This document shows positions 44,571 through 54,203 of a DNA stretch of 64,000 nt, piece by piece. The DNA is from Bacteriovoracaceae bacterium (GTDB taxonomy: Bacteria > Bdellovibrionota > Bacteriovoracia > Bacteriovoracales > Bacteriovoracaceae). Every line of letters begins with the position of its first letter. Position 1 is the stretch's first letter. A program made the translations under genes and the position numbers. Under the pieces are notes generated by a model that was given only the letters and a program-made list of their open reading frames with translations, had not been told where the DNA came from and searched no databases. The stretch lies in NCBI GenBank assembly GCA_021737405.1, contig JAIPEG010000010.1, forward strand, positions 1-64,000. The letters run 5' to 3'.

Positions 44571-45134
44571 ATGGAAAGTGATTATCTTCAGCCAGACTTT
44601 TATCATTTCAATGAGGACAGTATAATCCTTGTTAACTTTATCAACGCTAACCTTCCGATTCTTTCACGATATCAGATAATCGAAGTCGGCGCTGGGTGTG
44701 GCGTGATTAGTTGCGAACTATTAAAAGATAAAAGTTTTGGTTCTCTCACTCTCGTAGAAATTCAAATATCGTTTCTGTCCGTTCTTAAAGAAAATTTAAA
44801 GAACAATAATATTAATAACTATTCTATTTGTAATGACTCTTTCACGAATGATGATTTAACAGAAATTGAAGTTGATCTTATCTATTTTAATCCTCCTTAC
44901 TTTTTCACAAACGAGGGACGTTCATCTGCTGATGATCAAAAGGAATTATGTAGAAGAATCGATAGATCCGATTTTTTGAAATGGTTCTCTCATTGCGCGA
45001 CTTACCTAAAAAAGGGAGGAGCCTTATTCTTTTGTCACAGGCTTAACTCATGGAAGGCATCTGATTTCGGATTTATTGAAATCAAAAAGGATACGCAAAA
45101 GGGAGCAAGTTTCTACTATTGGGAGAATCAGTGA
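44571..45134 (+). CDS. NPPY-motif methyltransferase (TrmN6-like)
   Basis: SAM motif I (VGAGCGVISCELL) and the N6-adenine catalytic motif YFNPPYFF are present, as in tRNA1(Val) A37 N6-methyltransferases and HemK-type enzymes. At 187 aa it is shorter than TrmN6 (about 245). Target not certain. Last gene of the alr-mla run, converging with the DciA-like gene by a seven-base overlap. Confidence 0.72.
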   Translation: MESDYLQPDFYHFNEDSIILVNFINANLPILSRYQIIEVGAGCGVISCELLKDKSFGSLTLVEIQISFLSVLKENLKNNNINNYSICNDSFTNDDLTEIEVDLIYFNPPYFFTNEGRSSADDQKELCRRIDRSDFLKWFSHCATYLKKGGALFFCHRLNSWKASDFGFIEIKKDTQKGASFYYWENQ

Positions 45135-45673
45135 GAATTTTTCTCTTTATTTTGAATATAAAGAGAAATGAGTTTTTCTTTTATGTCCTCTTCAAAGTCA
45201 GCAAATTCAAGAGAAGCCTCTTCTTTGAGGGCCTTATATTTCGGGCTTTGTGGGTGGAGCTGATTTTGTTTTTTAGACTTAACTTCTTCAGTTTTGTGAA
45301 CCGAAGCTCTTTTTAGAAGATCAAGACGTTCTTGCTCAAAGTGTTGTGTACTGACAATAAAGTTTAAACGATTTATTTTTCCCTGTAGCTCAGGAAAGAC
45401 CTTGAGGATTTTTGCCTTAAGTGTCTCTTCCATCATACTGAGACTTTGTGAGTAGCCAGAATGGTTTGTGAGAATGGTTAGTATCTTTTTTTGGTTCTTT
45501 AGAGGAACAGTAACTTTTGCGAGTTTAGGACCCACTATTTCCTCCCATCTCGCGATAAGAGAGAGGAAATCAAAAAGCTCACTGGGACGAGTGCTGTTGC
45601 CCTTATTCCAGTACTGAGTCTTTTTGAAGCTATAAGAAGTTTGACCCAGTAGGTCAGAAACCTTTTTAAACAT
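45128..45673 (-). CDS. DUF721/DciA-like protein
   Basis: The central segment (IARWEEIVGPKLAKVTVPL, TILTNHSGYSQSLSMM, LNFIV) fits DUF721, whose members include the DnaB-interacting helicase loader DciA. The N- and C-terminal parts are Lys-rich and disordered. 181 aa. A role in replication initiation is inferred from the family. Confidence 0.72.
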   Translation of the reverse strand: MFKKVSDLLGQTSYSFKKTQYWNKGNSTRPSELFDFLSLIARWEEIVGPKLAKVTVPLKNQKKILTILTNHSGYSQSLSMMEETLKAKILKVFPELQGKINRLNFIVSTQHFEQERLDLLKRASVHKTEEVKSKKQNQLHPQSPKYKALKEEASLEFADFEEDIKEKLISLYIQNKEKNSH

Positions 45674-45763
45674 GGATCATTTGAGGCCTTTTAAAGAGAA
45701 ATGGCAAGGAGCAGCGCTATCTTAGATGCTAGGCGATTAATGAGCTATTCGCTATGATAGGCC

Positions 45764-46432
45764 ATGATTCGCTTTGGCCATATTTTGTTTTTCCTCTTTC
45801 TGACTTCGTGCGCTGGTTACCGTGTGCGCGATAGAGGCAATCCCTTTGAGCAAGAAAATATTCACTCCTTGGCCATCCCAATGTTTGTCAATAAGTCGAG
45901 TTATCCTGGAGTTGGTCCAATTTTTACTCGAGAGGTAACGAAGCTCATGTCGAGTTACCCTGGTATAAGAATAAAGGGTTTAAGTGGTGGCACTGAGGAT
46001 GCAGTTCTCGTCGGAATTATTGAGAGCCCTCGTCGATACGCTGATGCTTATAAAACCACTGCCACAAAATTTACAGATGGAGAGCTTGAGCAATCTATTG
46101 GTAATCGAGCACAGTTTTACCTACCTACTGCTTCTTCATACGCCATTACCTTAAGGCTTATTTTAATAAAGAATCCATCGATTGCAGAAAAAGAGTTACT
46201 GGCCTCTTCGTTAGGGGCAAAAATGGAAAATATTTCGACCTCTAAAATCATATTTCAGCAGTCTTTTAATTATACTGGCGCCTTTAACCGGGAGGCGAAA
46301 GATACAATAACCTCAGACAGTGGGGGAATCGTGAACTATTCAAAAACCAAAAGATACTTTACGCAAACGATAGAGAATCTTGCTAAACAAGCTGCAAGAG
46401 ATCTTGAGGACCTTGTAATAAATGTATTCTAG
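45764..46432 (+). CDS. lptE: LptE-like LPS-assembly lipoprotein
   Basis: Lipobox LTSC after a short signal peptide, then AGYRVRDRG and SLAIPMFVNKS, as in LptE-type lipoproteins that plug the LptD pore. It immediately precedes and overlaps holA, the conserved lptE-holA arrangement. 222 aa. Confidence 0.8.
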   Translation: MIRFGHILFFLFLTSCAGYRVRDRGNPFEQENIHSLAIPMFVNKSSYPGVGPIFTREVTKLMSSYPGIRIKGLSGGTEDAVLVGIIESPRRYADAYKTTATKFTDGELEQSIGNRAQFYLPTASSYAITLRLILIKNPSIAEKELLASSLGAKMENISTSKIIFQQSFNYTGAFNREAKDTITSDSGGIVNYSKTKRYFTQTIENLAKQAARDLEDLVINVF

Positions 46433-47372
46433 TCTATTTCCATGGGAACTGATTCAAGCTTATCCAAATCTTTTAACGAAAGGAAAGCCCGGTCCATACG
46501 CATTTTCTTGTTATGATCCCTATCTAGAAAAGATTTTTCTCTCCTCTATCCCCAAAACATTTTTAGAAGGGGAGAGCTGGAAGGTTCTTGCAGGACCTGA
46601 AATAACGGTCAATTGGCTTGAGGATAATTTAAAGACACTAGACTTCTTTACGAACTCTCAAAGCTATAAAGTTTTATTAAGTGAGCAAATGTCTCCTAAG
46701 GTAAAAGAGTTTCTTTTAACTGAAGATATTGATTGGGGTGTTCGCTACTTTCTTCTCACTTTTCAAAAAGAAGATAAATTCTTTGAAAAACTCAAAAAGA
46801 AAGTTCCGACCTTAAAAGTAAAAGAGCCACGATTTTGGGAGATGGGTAAACTCTTAAAGTTCCTATGTGAACAAACTGGTGTTGGTCTTAGTTATGATAT
46901 TCAAAATTATTTATTAGAAGTCATTCCCAATGAGCCGGGTGACCTTATTATTGCTCTTAAAAAGCTTGCTCTTCTCGGTCGCAACCCAAAAGATTTAAGA
47001 CTTGTTGATATTAAAGATATGCTCTCAAAAGAGAGGATTGATCAATTTGAGCTTGCACGCTTGTGGGGAGAGAAGAAAAATCAAAGACTTTATGAGTTGC
47101 TTATTGAGCTCTCTCACGATGTCGATGGCATGATGAGCTTCTTTAGGTTTATCCAGGGCCATATCATAAAGTTGAGTGACACTTCTTATATGCAAGGAAA
47201 GAGTAAGCCCTCAAAATATGACCGTCAGGTTGAGGCCACCTCTAGACTTTGGAGTCAGGCAGACTTAAGAGATGAACTTCGCTTCTTTGGGGAATGTGAA
47301 ATCTTGGCAAAATCGCGCTCAACAAATCTCATCCAGCAACTGCGCTTAAAAAAGATTTCCTGCTATCAATAG
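46422..47372 (+). CDS. holA: DNA polymerase III delta subunit
   Basis: The AAA-like N-terminal region is divergent (no P-loop). The collar domain carries GDLIIALKKLALLG and LLIELSHDVDGMMSFF, as in HolA, the clamp-loader subunit that opens the beta ring. 316 aa, normal. Overlaps lptE by 11 bases. Confidence 0.8.
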   Translation: MYSSLFPWELIQAYPNLLTKGKPGPYAFSCYDPYLEKIFLSSIPKTFLEGESWKVLAGPEITVNWLEDNLKTLDFFTNSQSYKVLLSEQMSPKVKEFLLTEDIDWGVRYFLLTFQKEDKFFEKLKKKVPTLKVKEPRFWEMGKLLKFLCEQTGVGLSYDIQNYLLEVIPNEPGDLIIALKKLALLGRNPKDLRLVDIKDMLSKERIDQFELARLWGEKKNQRLYELLIELSHDVDGMMSFFRFIQGHIIKLSDTSYMQGKSKPSKYDRQVEATSRLWSQADLRDELRFFGECEILAKSRSTNLIQQLRLKKISCYQ

Positions 47373-47392
47373 AGAATAAATTGAGTTCAAAC

Positions 47393-47418
47393 AAAAAAGC
47401 CCATCTCTAAAGATGGGC
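47393..47418 (-). terminator. bidirectional terminator between holA and rpsT
   Basis: Perfect 8-bp stem GCCCATCT / AGATGGGC with a four-base loop. On the minus strand a run of six T follows, serving rpsT. Confidence 0.85.
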
Positions 47419-47446
47419 AAAATATCTCAAATTAGGAAACTTAAGA

Positions 47447-47707
47447 TTAAACTTTGCTAACGCTTTTAGCTAAACGGCTAGCTTTACGAGCAGCAGTGTT
47501 AGGCTTAATAACGCCATTTTTCGCCAATTTAGCGAAAAGGCTCTGGGCCTTAGAAAGTATTGAAGCAGCATTTTCTTTGTCACCAGCGGCAACAAATTCC
47601 ATTAACTTCTTCTCAACACCTCTAGCTTGTGTCGTTTTAATCTTGTTTCTTAAAGTACGCGTTTCAGTTTGTCTTACACGCTTTTTTGCGGACTTATGAT
47701 GTGGCAC
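47447..47707 (-). CDS. rpsT: 30S ribosomal protein S20
   Basis: The GTG start at 47707 has AGGAG six bases upstream and gives the standard N-terminus MPHHKSAKKR. Basic helical protein with RTLRNKIKT and NTAARKASRLAK. 86 aa, normal. Divergent from hbd across a 184-base gap. Confidence 0.96.
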   Translation of the reverse strand: MPHHKSAKKRVRQTETRTLRNKIKTTQARGVEKKLMEFVAAGDKENAASILSKAQSLFAKLAKNGVIKPNTAARKASRLAKSVSKV

Positions 47708-47891
47708 GAACAACTCCTGCGGTTAGATATAATGCATTAAGCCAATAATCTTAAATTAGTGCTAGATTTATATTCCCTAACCGCGGACATGGCAAGGTTT
47801 TATTTGATAAAGCCACTTCGGCTCAGTATTATCGACCAAAATTTTCACGGTATTAGGGCCATTTCTGGCCTCTCTGGCAAAGGGAGAAATC

Positions 47892-48749
47892 ATGAGTAGT
47901 ATCCATTGTATTGGTGTTGTTGGTGCAGGGCAGATGGGTCGTGGGATTGCTCAAGTAGCGGCCATGAGTGACTACAAAGTGCAACTATACGATATTTCAA
48001 AAGAGAGTCTTGATTTCGCTATGAGCTTTATTGAAAAGCAGCTTTTGCGAGGAGTTGAAAAGGGCAAATGGGATAATGCCTTTGTTAAGAAGACAATGGG
48101 TAACCTGAGTCCTGTAAACGATTTAAAATCCCTCTCAACAGACGATCTTCTGATTGAAGCAGCTACTGAGAATAAAGATATAAAATTTAAAATCTTTAAA
48201 GATTTGGATAACGTTGCCAAAGAGGGGGCGATTTTGGCGACAAATACATCCTCGATTTCAATTACAGAAATTGCGGCGGCGACTAGTCGGCCAGATAAAG
48301 TTGCTGGGATGCACTTTATGAACCCTGTGCCTGTGATGAAACTCGTTGAGGGCATAAGAGGGCTTGAAACTTCAGATGAAACTTTCAATGCTGTAGAAGA
48401 AGTTTCTCAAAAAATGGGGAAAACCTTTATAAAAGTTAATGATGTGGCAGGCTTTGCCATAAATAGAATACTGATGCCGATGATCAACGAAGCTATTTAT
48501 GCTCACTATGAAGGTGTCGCCTCATGTGAAGATATCGATACTGGTATGAAACTTGGCACGAATCAGCCAATGGGCCCCTTTGAGCTCGCTGACTTTATTG
48601 GGCTTGATACCTGTCTGGCCATAATGGAAGTTTTACACGATGGTCTAGGGGACACAAAATATCGTCCTTGCCCTCTACTAAAGAAGTATGTGCTTGCAGG
48701 GCGCATGGGAAGAAAATCAGGAAGAGGTTTTTATGTTTATAACAGCTAA
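47892..48749 (+). CDS. 3-hydroxybutyryl-CoA dehydrogenase
   Basis: An NAD-dependent 3-hydroxyacyl-CoA dehydrogenase: [40 protein letters not shown] with the catalytic His, and [11 protein letters not shown]. 285 aa, like Hbd/PaaH. It makes acetoacetyl-CoA from 3-hydroxybutyryl-CoA (reversible). First gene of the hbd-crt-acd unit. The 184-base gap to rpsT contains a small hairpin at 47857-47870 (GGCCA / TGGCC). Confidence 0.92.
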   Translation: MSSIHCIGVVGAGQMGRGIAQVAAMSDYKVQLYDISKESLDFAMSFIEKQLLRGVEKGKWDNAFVKKTMGNLSPVNDLKSLSTDDLLIEAATENKDIKFKIFKDLDNVAKEGAILATNTSSISITEIAAATSRPDKVAGMHFMNPVPVMKLVEGIRGLETSDETFNAVEEVSQKMGKTFIKVNDVAGFAINRILMPMINEAIYAHYEGVASCEDIDTGMKLGTNQPMGPFELADFIGLDTCLAIMEVLHDGLGDTKYRPCPLLKKYVLAGRMGRKSGRGFYVYNS

Positions 48750-49539
48750 TTACGAAACGATTACGTTTGAGGTTAAAGATTATATTGGTTATCTAACCAT
48801 CAATAGAGAAAAGAAGCTTAATGCTCTAAACTCACAAGTTCTAAGCGAACTTAAAGATCTTCTCTCTCATTTGATTAATGAGGATAAGGGAAGTTCAGTT
48901 AAGGGTGTCATCATGACCGGCTCTGGTGAAAAAGCTTTTATAGCTGGTGCCGACATCGCTGAAATGCAGGACATGACGGTTGAAGAAGCCCGCGTCTTTG
49001 GAGCACTTGGACAAGAGGTGACTCTTCTTTTTGAAATGCTTCCAATGCCAATAATTGCTTGTGTGAATGGCTTTGCCCTCGGTGGTGGATGTGAGATGGC
49101 CATGGCCTGCGACTTCATCTACGCCACAGAGAGTGCTGTGTTTGGACAACCTGAAGTGAAGCTTGGTCTTATACCAGGCTTTGGGGGCACACAGAGACTT
49201 TCACGTATTGTTGGTCGCCATCGCGCTAAGGAGATCATTTATACTGGAAGAAATGTAAGCTCTGATGAAGCCCAGAAAATAGGCTTGGCCATAAAGGTTT
49301 TTGCAAGTAAGGAAGAATTGATCGCAGGAGCAGAGAAAACTTTTTCCTACATTCTGAAAGTAAGCCCTAATGCAGTTAAATTATCTAAAAAAGCAATGAA
49401 CTCAGGGAATGATCTAACGATTACTGAAGGCCTTTCCCATGAGCTCGACCAATTTTCAGCTGTTTTTTCTTCAGAAGATATGAAAGAAGGAACAACGGCT
49501 TTTGTTGAAAAGAGAGCTCCAAACTTTACTGGCAATTAA
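48733..49539 (+). CDS. enoyl-CoA hydratase (crotonase family)
   Basis: Crotonase signatures: [14 protein letters not shown] and [18 protein letters not shown] for the oxyanion hole, and [13 protein letters not shown] with the catalytic Glu/Gly region (EVKLGLIPG). It hydrates crotonyl-CoA. The start at 48733 has GAGG five bases upstream and overlaps hbd by 17 bases. A longer frame begins further upstream but is not needed. Confidence 0.93.
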   Translation: MFITANYETITFEVKDYIGYLTINREKKLNALNSQVLSELKDLLSHLINEDKGSSVKGVIMTGSGEKAFIAGADIAEMQDMTVEEARVFGALGQEVTLLFEMLPMPIIACVNGFALGGGCEMAMACDFIYATESAVFGQPEVKLGLIPGFGGTQRLSRIVGRHRAKEIIYTGRNVSSDEAQKIGLAIKVFASKEELIAGAEKTFSYILKVSPNAVKLSKKAMNSGNDLTITEGLSHELDQFSAVFSSEDMKEGTTAFVEKRAPNFTGN

Positions 49540-49560
49540 AATTCGATAAAAGAGGAATAT

Positions 49561-50700
49561 ATGACTTTAGATGACTACAAAGAGTTAAGAGAATTAGTGG
49601 CCAAGTTCAGTGATGCTGAGGTCGGCCCTATTGCTGCTGAAATTGATGAAAAGGGGAAAATCCCAACAGAACTAATAAAGAAAGTTGCTGAAAATGGCTT
49701 TATGGGAAGCTATGTGCCTGAAGAATATGGTGGCGCCGGCATGGATTACATGAGCTACTCCATTTTGATTGAAGAGCTTTCGCGAGGGTGTGCTTCTACG
49801 GGCGTTCTCGTTTCTGCTCATACTTCTCTTGCGACTTGGCCAATCCTTCAATTTGGAACAGAGGAACAAAAGAAAAAATATCTGCCTAAACTTGCTAGTG
49901 GCGAGTGGATCGGTTGCTTTTGTCTATCTGAGCCAAATGCAGGGTCTGATGCTGGATCACTTACGACATTTGCAGAATTAAAAGGTGATCATTACGTCAT
50001 TAATGGCACAAAGAACTGGATAACAAATGGTAAAGAAGCTGATGTTGCCATTGTCTTTGCTAAAACTGAAAAAACAGAGAATCACAAGGGAATGTCGGTT
50101 TTTATCGTTGAAACGGCCTGGGAAGGGTTTGAGATTCAAAAATCTGAAGACAAGCTTGGAATACGAGGAAGTTCGACAACACAAATTGTTTTAGAAAACG
50201 TAAAGGTTCCAAAGGAGAACCTACTTGGAGCTGAGAAGAAAGGTTTTAGTATTGGTTTGGCGACTCTTGATGGCGGTCGAATCGGAATTGCGGCTCAAGC
50301 ACTCGGAATTGCTGAGGCAGCCTTTCGCTATGCTAAGAAATACTCTCTTGAAAGAGTTCAATTTGGTAAACCAATTGCTGACCTTCAGGCGATTCAATTT
50401 ATTCTCGCTGATATGAGTACAAAAATTGCGGCTTCACGTTTATTAATTGCTGAGGCCAGCCGTCTAAAGGATCTTGGGCAGCCCTATTCTAAAGAGTCGG
50501 CACAAGCGAAAGTATTTGCTGCAGAGTCAGCTATGTGGGTGACGACAAAGGCCATCCAGGTATTGGGCGGCAATGGGTATGTGCGTGAGTATCCTGTCGA
50601 GCGTCATTTTCGTGATGCAAAGATTACTGAGATTTACGAAGGAACATCTGAAGTGCAGCGTCTCGTTATCGCAGCAAATGAACTCAAGGACCTGCGCTAA
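49561..50700 (+). CDS. acyl-CoA dehydrogenase (short-chain type)
   Basis: FAD enzyme with CLSEPNAGSDAGS, WITNGKEADVAI, and the catalytic Glu in ITEIYEGTSEVQRLVIA. 379 aa. Short-chain members oxidise butyryl-CoA with ETF as electron acceptor. No etfAB genes are in the window. Third gene of the unit, 21 bases after crt. Confidence 0.95.
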   Translation: MTLDDYKELRELVAKFSDAEVGPIAAEIDEKGKIPTELIKKVAENGFMGSYVPEEYGGAGMDYMSYSILIEELSRGCASTGVLVSAHTSLATWPILQFGTEEQKKKYLPKLASGEWIGCFCLSEPNAGSDAGSLTTFAELKGDHYVINGTKNWITNGKEADVAIVFAKTEKTENHKGMSVFIVETAWEGFEIQKSEDKLGIRGSSTTQIVLENVKVPKENLLGAEKKGFSIGLATLDGGRIGIAAQALGIAEAAFRYAKKYSLERVQFGKPIADLQAIQFILADMSTKIAASRLLIAEASRLKDLGQPYSKESAQAKVFAAESAMWVTTKAIQVLGGNGYVREYPVERHFRDAKITEIYEGTSEVQRLVIAANELKDLR

Positions 50701-50831
50701 ACCCTCAGAATGTTTGCCTTTGGATTTTATAAGTGCTACCAATGATGATTGCACTTCATAAGTCGCAAAACTAAGATACCCGACCAGAGGTGACTGCCGT
50801 GGTTTTAAAGAAAATTTTGGAGAAAGTAGGT

Positions 50832-51875
50832 ATGGCCAAGAAAAAATCTGCCAAAAAGAACACTAAAAAATCAACGAAGGCTAACGTGGCAAAGAAAAAA
50901 GTCGCTAAGAAGTCGACGGCTTCAAAAAAGAAAACGGCAAAGAAAGTGACCAAGAAAAAAGTGGCAAAGAAGTCTACGGCTTCAAAAAAGAAAACGGCTA
51001 AGAAAGTTGCTAAAAAAACGGCCAAAAAAGTAGCAAAAAAATCGACTGCCTCCAAAAAGAAGACTGCTAAGAAAGTGACCAAGAAGGTCGCGAAAAAGGT
51101 GGCTAAAAAAGCCGCCAAGAAAGTAACAAAAAAAATAACCAAAAAAGTAACGAAAAAAGCACCAGCTAAGAAGGTCGAGAAAAAAGTCATCAAAAAAGTG
51201 ACTACGGCCTCAAAGAAAGTGGCAAAGAAAGCAGCTCCTGCTCCTAAAAAGGCAGCGAAGAAAGAAGAGCCAAAAGAAGTGGTAAAAACGACTGCTCCTG
51301 CAAAAGTAGAGCCTAAGAAAAAGAAAGCAAAATCAAAGGCAACGACTCCTAAGATGGAAGATCTTCAGGAAGATGAGCAAATTGATTTAGAATTAACAAA
51401 AAAGGAAAAGAAAAGTATCACCTCAGAAGCCAAAGAAAAAATTGGTGAAGGGATTGCTGATCTTAACAATGAATATTCTCTTAAAGAAATCTTTGATGCG
51501 ATTAAGACATTAGAGTTTTACACTTCTGATAGTGATGAGTGTTTAGCTCGTAATTGCGAAACTCCAGCTTCAACGATGGGATATTGTCGTTTCCATTACA
51601 TCTCTGGTTGGAAAGATATTAAAAAGAAATCCAAAATACTCGAAGAAGGTCAGCTTCAAGAGTACATTGAGGGTCTCGTAGAAAAATACCCCATTAAGTT
51701 TATTGAAAGTCTTGTGAGTGATCTAACGGATGAGAAATCATTTTTCGCCATTCTTAAAGAAATGGACATCGATGCGGATGAAGAATCCTATGAAGATGCC
51801 GAAGAGGGTGAAGATGATGATCAAGACATCGCCTTTGAAACTAAGGGAACTGTTACCCCACGTTTTGACGATTAG
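50832..51875 (+). CDS. histone H1-like Lys/Ala-rich protein with a C-terminal Cys/His domain
   Basis: The first ~160 residues are a long repeat of KKxAKK, KKVAKK and STASKKKTAKK units, as in histone H1-like tails that bind DNA. The C-terminal ~180 residues form a folded part with a CLARNCETPASTMGYCRFHY motif (Cys-x5-Cys ... Cys-x2-His), which could hold a metal, then helices and a very acidic tail (EEGEDDDQD). The start at 50832 follows GGAG; a GTG in-frame 42 bases earlier is possible. Confidence 0.78.
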   Translation: MAKKKSAKKNTKKSTKANVAKKKVAKKSTASKKKTAKKVTKKKVAKKSTASKKKTAKKVAKKTAKKVAKKSTASKKKTAKKVTKKVAKKVAKKAAKKVTKKITKKVTKKAPAKKVEKKVIKKVTTASKKVAKKAAPAPKKAAKKEEPKEVVKTTAPAKVEPKKKKAKSKATTPKMEDLQEDEQIDLELTKKEKKSITSEAKEKIGEGIADLNNEYSLKEIFDAIKTLEFYTSDSDECLARNCETPASTMGYCRFHYISGWKDIKKKSKILEEGQLQEYIEGLVEKYPIKFIESLVSDLTDEKSFFAILKEMDIDADEESYEDAEEGEDDDQDIAFETKGTVTPRFDD

Positions 51876-51892
51876 TTAAAGAAAATAAAAGC

Positions 51893-52558
51893 TTAGCTTA
51901 AGTGATCAATTAGCCATGACAGTAATTTGTCATGGCAATTGAATATATGCTCTGCACCTTCTGCGTGTAAACTCTCATGATGACAGTGACCAAACCAATC
52001 AACGATAACACAAGGTATCCCAAAGGCCTGTGCGCCTTTGATATCGACTTCACTGTCTCCGATCAATACGATTTTTCTCTTATCGATATCCCCGAGCATT
52101 AATTCTAATCCTTCAGGATGAGGCTTTGCTTTAGAGGTGTCACGAAATTGCATATCGTGAAAGAGGGGTGTTAGCCCTAGTCCGTTAAAGACTTTCATAC
52201 CAGAATGTTGGTCTCTGCCGGTCCAAACGTAAGTCGCCATCTCTAGATCATGGAGGCGTTTTATAAACTCAATTGTTCCTGGGACAATTGGCGGGATGTA
52301 GTCACAATTAAGTTCATTCAAGTCATCGATCACCCCTTGAATAAAACTTTCACTTGGTTTTTCAACTCCCAAGTTTATAAAGAGTTGATGCCAGTCGGGT
52401 ACATAGGCCTTCATGACTTCTTCTTTTGTTACGGCCCTTCCCATGTGTATCGGTAAAACTTGGTCGATGAGATCATAAAAATTCTCAAGGCTATTGATCA
52501 TTGTCCCGTCATTATCAAAAACTATGTGAGCGCGGGCCTTATCTTTTGGGTAACTCAT
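51893..52558 (-). CDS. HAD-superfamily phosphatase (phosphoglycolate phosphatase-like)
   Basis: HAD motif I VFDNDGTMINS, Thr in WTGRD (motif II), KAKPHPEGL (motif III Lys) and GDSEVDIKGA (motif IV). A helical cap lies between motifs I and II. 221 aa. Substrate uncertain. Convergent with the H1-like gene. Confidence 0.88.
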   Translation of the reverse strand: MSYPKDKARAHIVFDNDGTMINSLENFYDLIDQVLPIHMGRAVTKEEVMKAYVPDWHQLFINLGVEKPSESFIQGVIDDLNELNCDYIPPIVPGTIEFIKRLHDLEMATYVWTGRDQHSGMKVFNGLGLTPLFHDMQFRDTSKAKPHPEGLELMLGDIDKRKIVLIGDSEVDIKGAQAFGIPCVIVDWFGHCHHESLHAEGAEHIFNCHDKLLSWLIDHLS

Positions 52559-52582
52559 TTGAATCCGTGGATTGAATTATTT

Positions 52583-53251
52583 CTAAAATGTGTGACTTAC
52601 CTTTCCAACGGCCACATTGATTTCAAGAAGGTGTTTTTTTCCTTCAACGTTAAAGTCATTTTTACTCATGCCAACATTCGTTAATACTTTTGTTGTCACT
52701 TGAGCTTCTTTTGGACTCGTGATCTCGACATTGCCGGTACTAAGAGTAATGCTAGATTTTCCTTCATTACTCCAGAGCATGTCTTGCAGGTTAATTGAAC
52801 CGGCTGAAATTTTGACAATCAAAGGCATATTCCCATTGGTCCAATCAAGTGATCCTGCTGCCATGGTAACGTCTAGTGACTCAATGGCACCAAGACCTTC
52901 GATTTTTCCTGCTTTTTGAGTAAGCTTTAAAATAGAGTCCTTTGTAAGCTGAAGATTCCAGTTGAGCTCGCAGCCATTTTCCCCTGTAAAAGAGGTATTT
53001 TCAGTTTCTATAATGATCTTGTCTCCTTCTTCCTTGTGATGGAGAAGGCACCATTCACGCCAATCCTTTTTTTCATACTCTAGTGACACTTTTTCGCCTA
53101 CCGTGACGTTTACCTTTCCGGTGTCATTTTTGATCTCAATGATTTTTTGTTGGGTAAGGATGGATTCTTTCTTTGTCATGAGAGTTTCACTTGGCTTCTT
53201 TTCTACACAAGAGATAGTGAGGAAAAAAGATAAAAGGATGATTCGTTTCAT
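52583..53251 (-). CDS. hypothetical lipoprotein, DUF4097-like beta-rich
   Basis: A lipobox (LTISC) ends a short signal peptide. The mature part is a series of short strand repeats (GKVNVTVGEKVSLEY, GSLDWTNGNMPLIVKI, GSINLQDM, GNVEITSP, GKVSHTF), the pattern of DUF4097/beta-helix-like proteins. Four cysteines, one in the lipobox. Function unknown. Spaced 24 bases from the HAD gene. Confidence 0.62.
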   Translation of the reverse strand: MKRIILLSFFLTISCVEKKPSETLMTKKESILTQQKIIEIKNDTGKVNVTVGEKVSLEYEKKDWREWCLLHHKEEGDKIIIETENTSFTGENGCELNWNLQLTKDSILKLTQKAGKIEGLGAIESLDVTMAAGSLDWTNGNMPLIVKISAGSINLQDMLWSNEGKSSITLSTGNVEITSPKEAQVTTKVLTNVGMSKNDFNVEGKKHLLEINVAVGKVSHTF

Positions 53252-53296
53252 ATAGGCTCTTTATTTAAGTGGTAATTTTTTAAAGTAACTATCTCA

Positions 53297-53737
53297 TTAC
53301 TGGTTGAGGAGCGCCTCTGCTTTGATAGAAAGGGCGATATTCTCTCTACTGACTTTATATTGAAATTCTAGGTCCTTATACTTAGCTTCAGTCCAATTGC
53401 TGATGTAATCATTCCAGTCACTATCGGCAAAATAAGAATCAAAGAATATACCCATCGAATCAATAAGGGTGTCGAGATACTTTCCAGGGTCTTGGTTTTT
53501 ATCATCAAGATCCATGCTGATAACATAAGTCACGGGTGCCATTAGTAGCTCTTTTGGATTAAAGAGACCAACGGCAAGAAAGAGCTCATCTGGATAGGTA
53601 AGACCATGTACCTGAAAGGTTTTATTCTGTTGAACGCATTGATCTTTATAGACACCATAAAGGACGGACTCGACTTTTTCGGCCCATTTTGCTGGTAGAA
53701 TACTTCCAGGCTTAAGTTGTTCCTTGCGTGATAACAA
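53297..53737 (-). CDS. hypothetical protein
   Basis: No signal peptide; mixed helical, with PDELFLAVGLFNPKELLMAPVTYVISMDL in two shorter parts and an acidic C-terminus. TTG at 53737 is chosen because AGGAG lies seven bases upstream; a GTG at 53782 in the same frame has no RBS. No family recognised. Confidence 0.55.
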   Translation of the reverse strand: MLSRKEQLKPGSILPAKWAEKVESVLYGVYKDQCVQQNKTFQVHGLTYPDELFLAVGLFNPKELLMAPVTYVISMDLDDKNQDPGKYLDTLIDSMGIFFDSYFADSDWNDYISNWTEAKYKDLEFQYKVSRENIALSIKAEALLNQ

Positions 53738-53811
53738 AATATGGCTCCTTTTCTTTGACTGAGATAGGGCCTGAACATACACTAGGAATTGGCTTACGGT
53801 AAAGAAGGCAC

Positions 53812-54126
53812 ATGGATTTTAAAAAAGTTTTAGAAAAATCAAAGTTTCTTTTTCACTGGGATAATCACGATTCTCCCTACAGTCTTGACGTTCAAGATTT
53901 TGATAGAGATTCTTTAACATTTGCCAATGACCTTGCGCTTCCTTTAGGGGATTCTCCGCGGGTTACCGTAAGTATCAAGGTTCGCCATTATTGGCATGAG
54001 CACTATTTTGAGCAAACTGAGTGGCTTGTAGGTGCTAATGGCCGGGTGTCTGGTTTGAAGTTACTAGGGCCTAGCGAGACACTTACAGAGTGGAAGAAGA
54101 ATCTTGAAATGGGGCTCTGCGTTTAA
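53812..54126 (+). CDS. hypothetical small protein
   Basis: 104 residues, cytoplasmic by sequence, with strand-like aromatic segments (LFHWDNHDSPYSLDV; VRHYWHEHYFEQTEWLVG). Divergent from the 53297 gene. AAGG lies upstream of the ATG. Function unknown. Confidence 0.55.
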   Translation: MDFKKVLEKSKFLFHWDNHDSPYSLDVQDFDRDSLTFANDLALPLGDSPRVTVSIKVRHYWHEHYFEQTEWLVGANGRVSGLKLLGPSETLTEWKKNLEMGLCV

Positions 54127-54203
54127 CCCGAGACACCTACCGCTTTTCATCTACTTGTGCTTAAATTCCCCCGTTTTATGATTGATTATGTAAGGAGTTA
54201 GAT

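Noticed and set aside
47972-48388. 138-codon minus-strand frame
   Set aside because: Antisense to hbd, whose family identity is certain.
50771-51193. Minus-strand frame rich in Phe, Ala and Val (FFATFLAV repeats)
   Set aside because: It is the antisense translation of the Lys/Ala repeats of the H1-like gene; repeats leave the opposite strand open.
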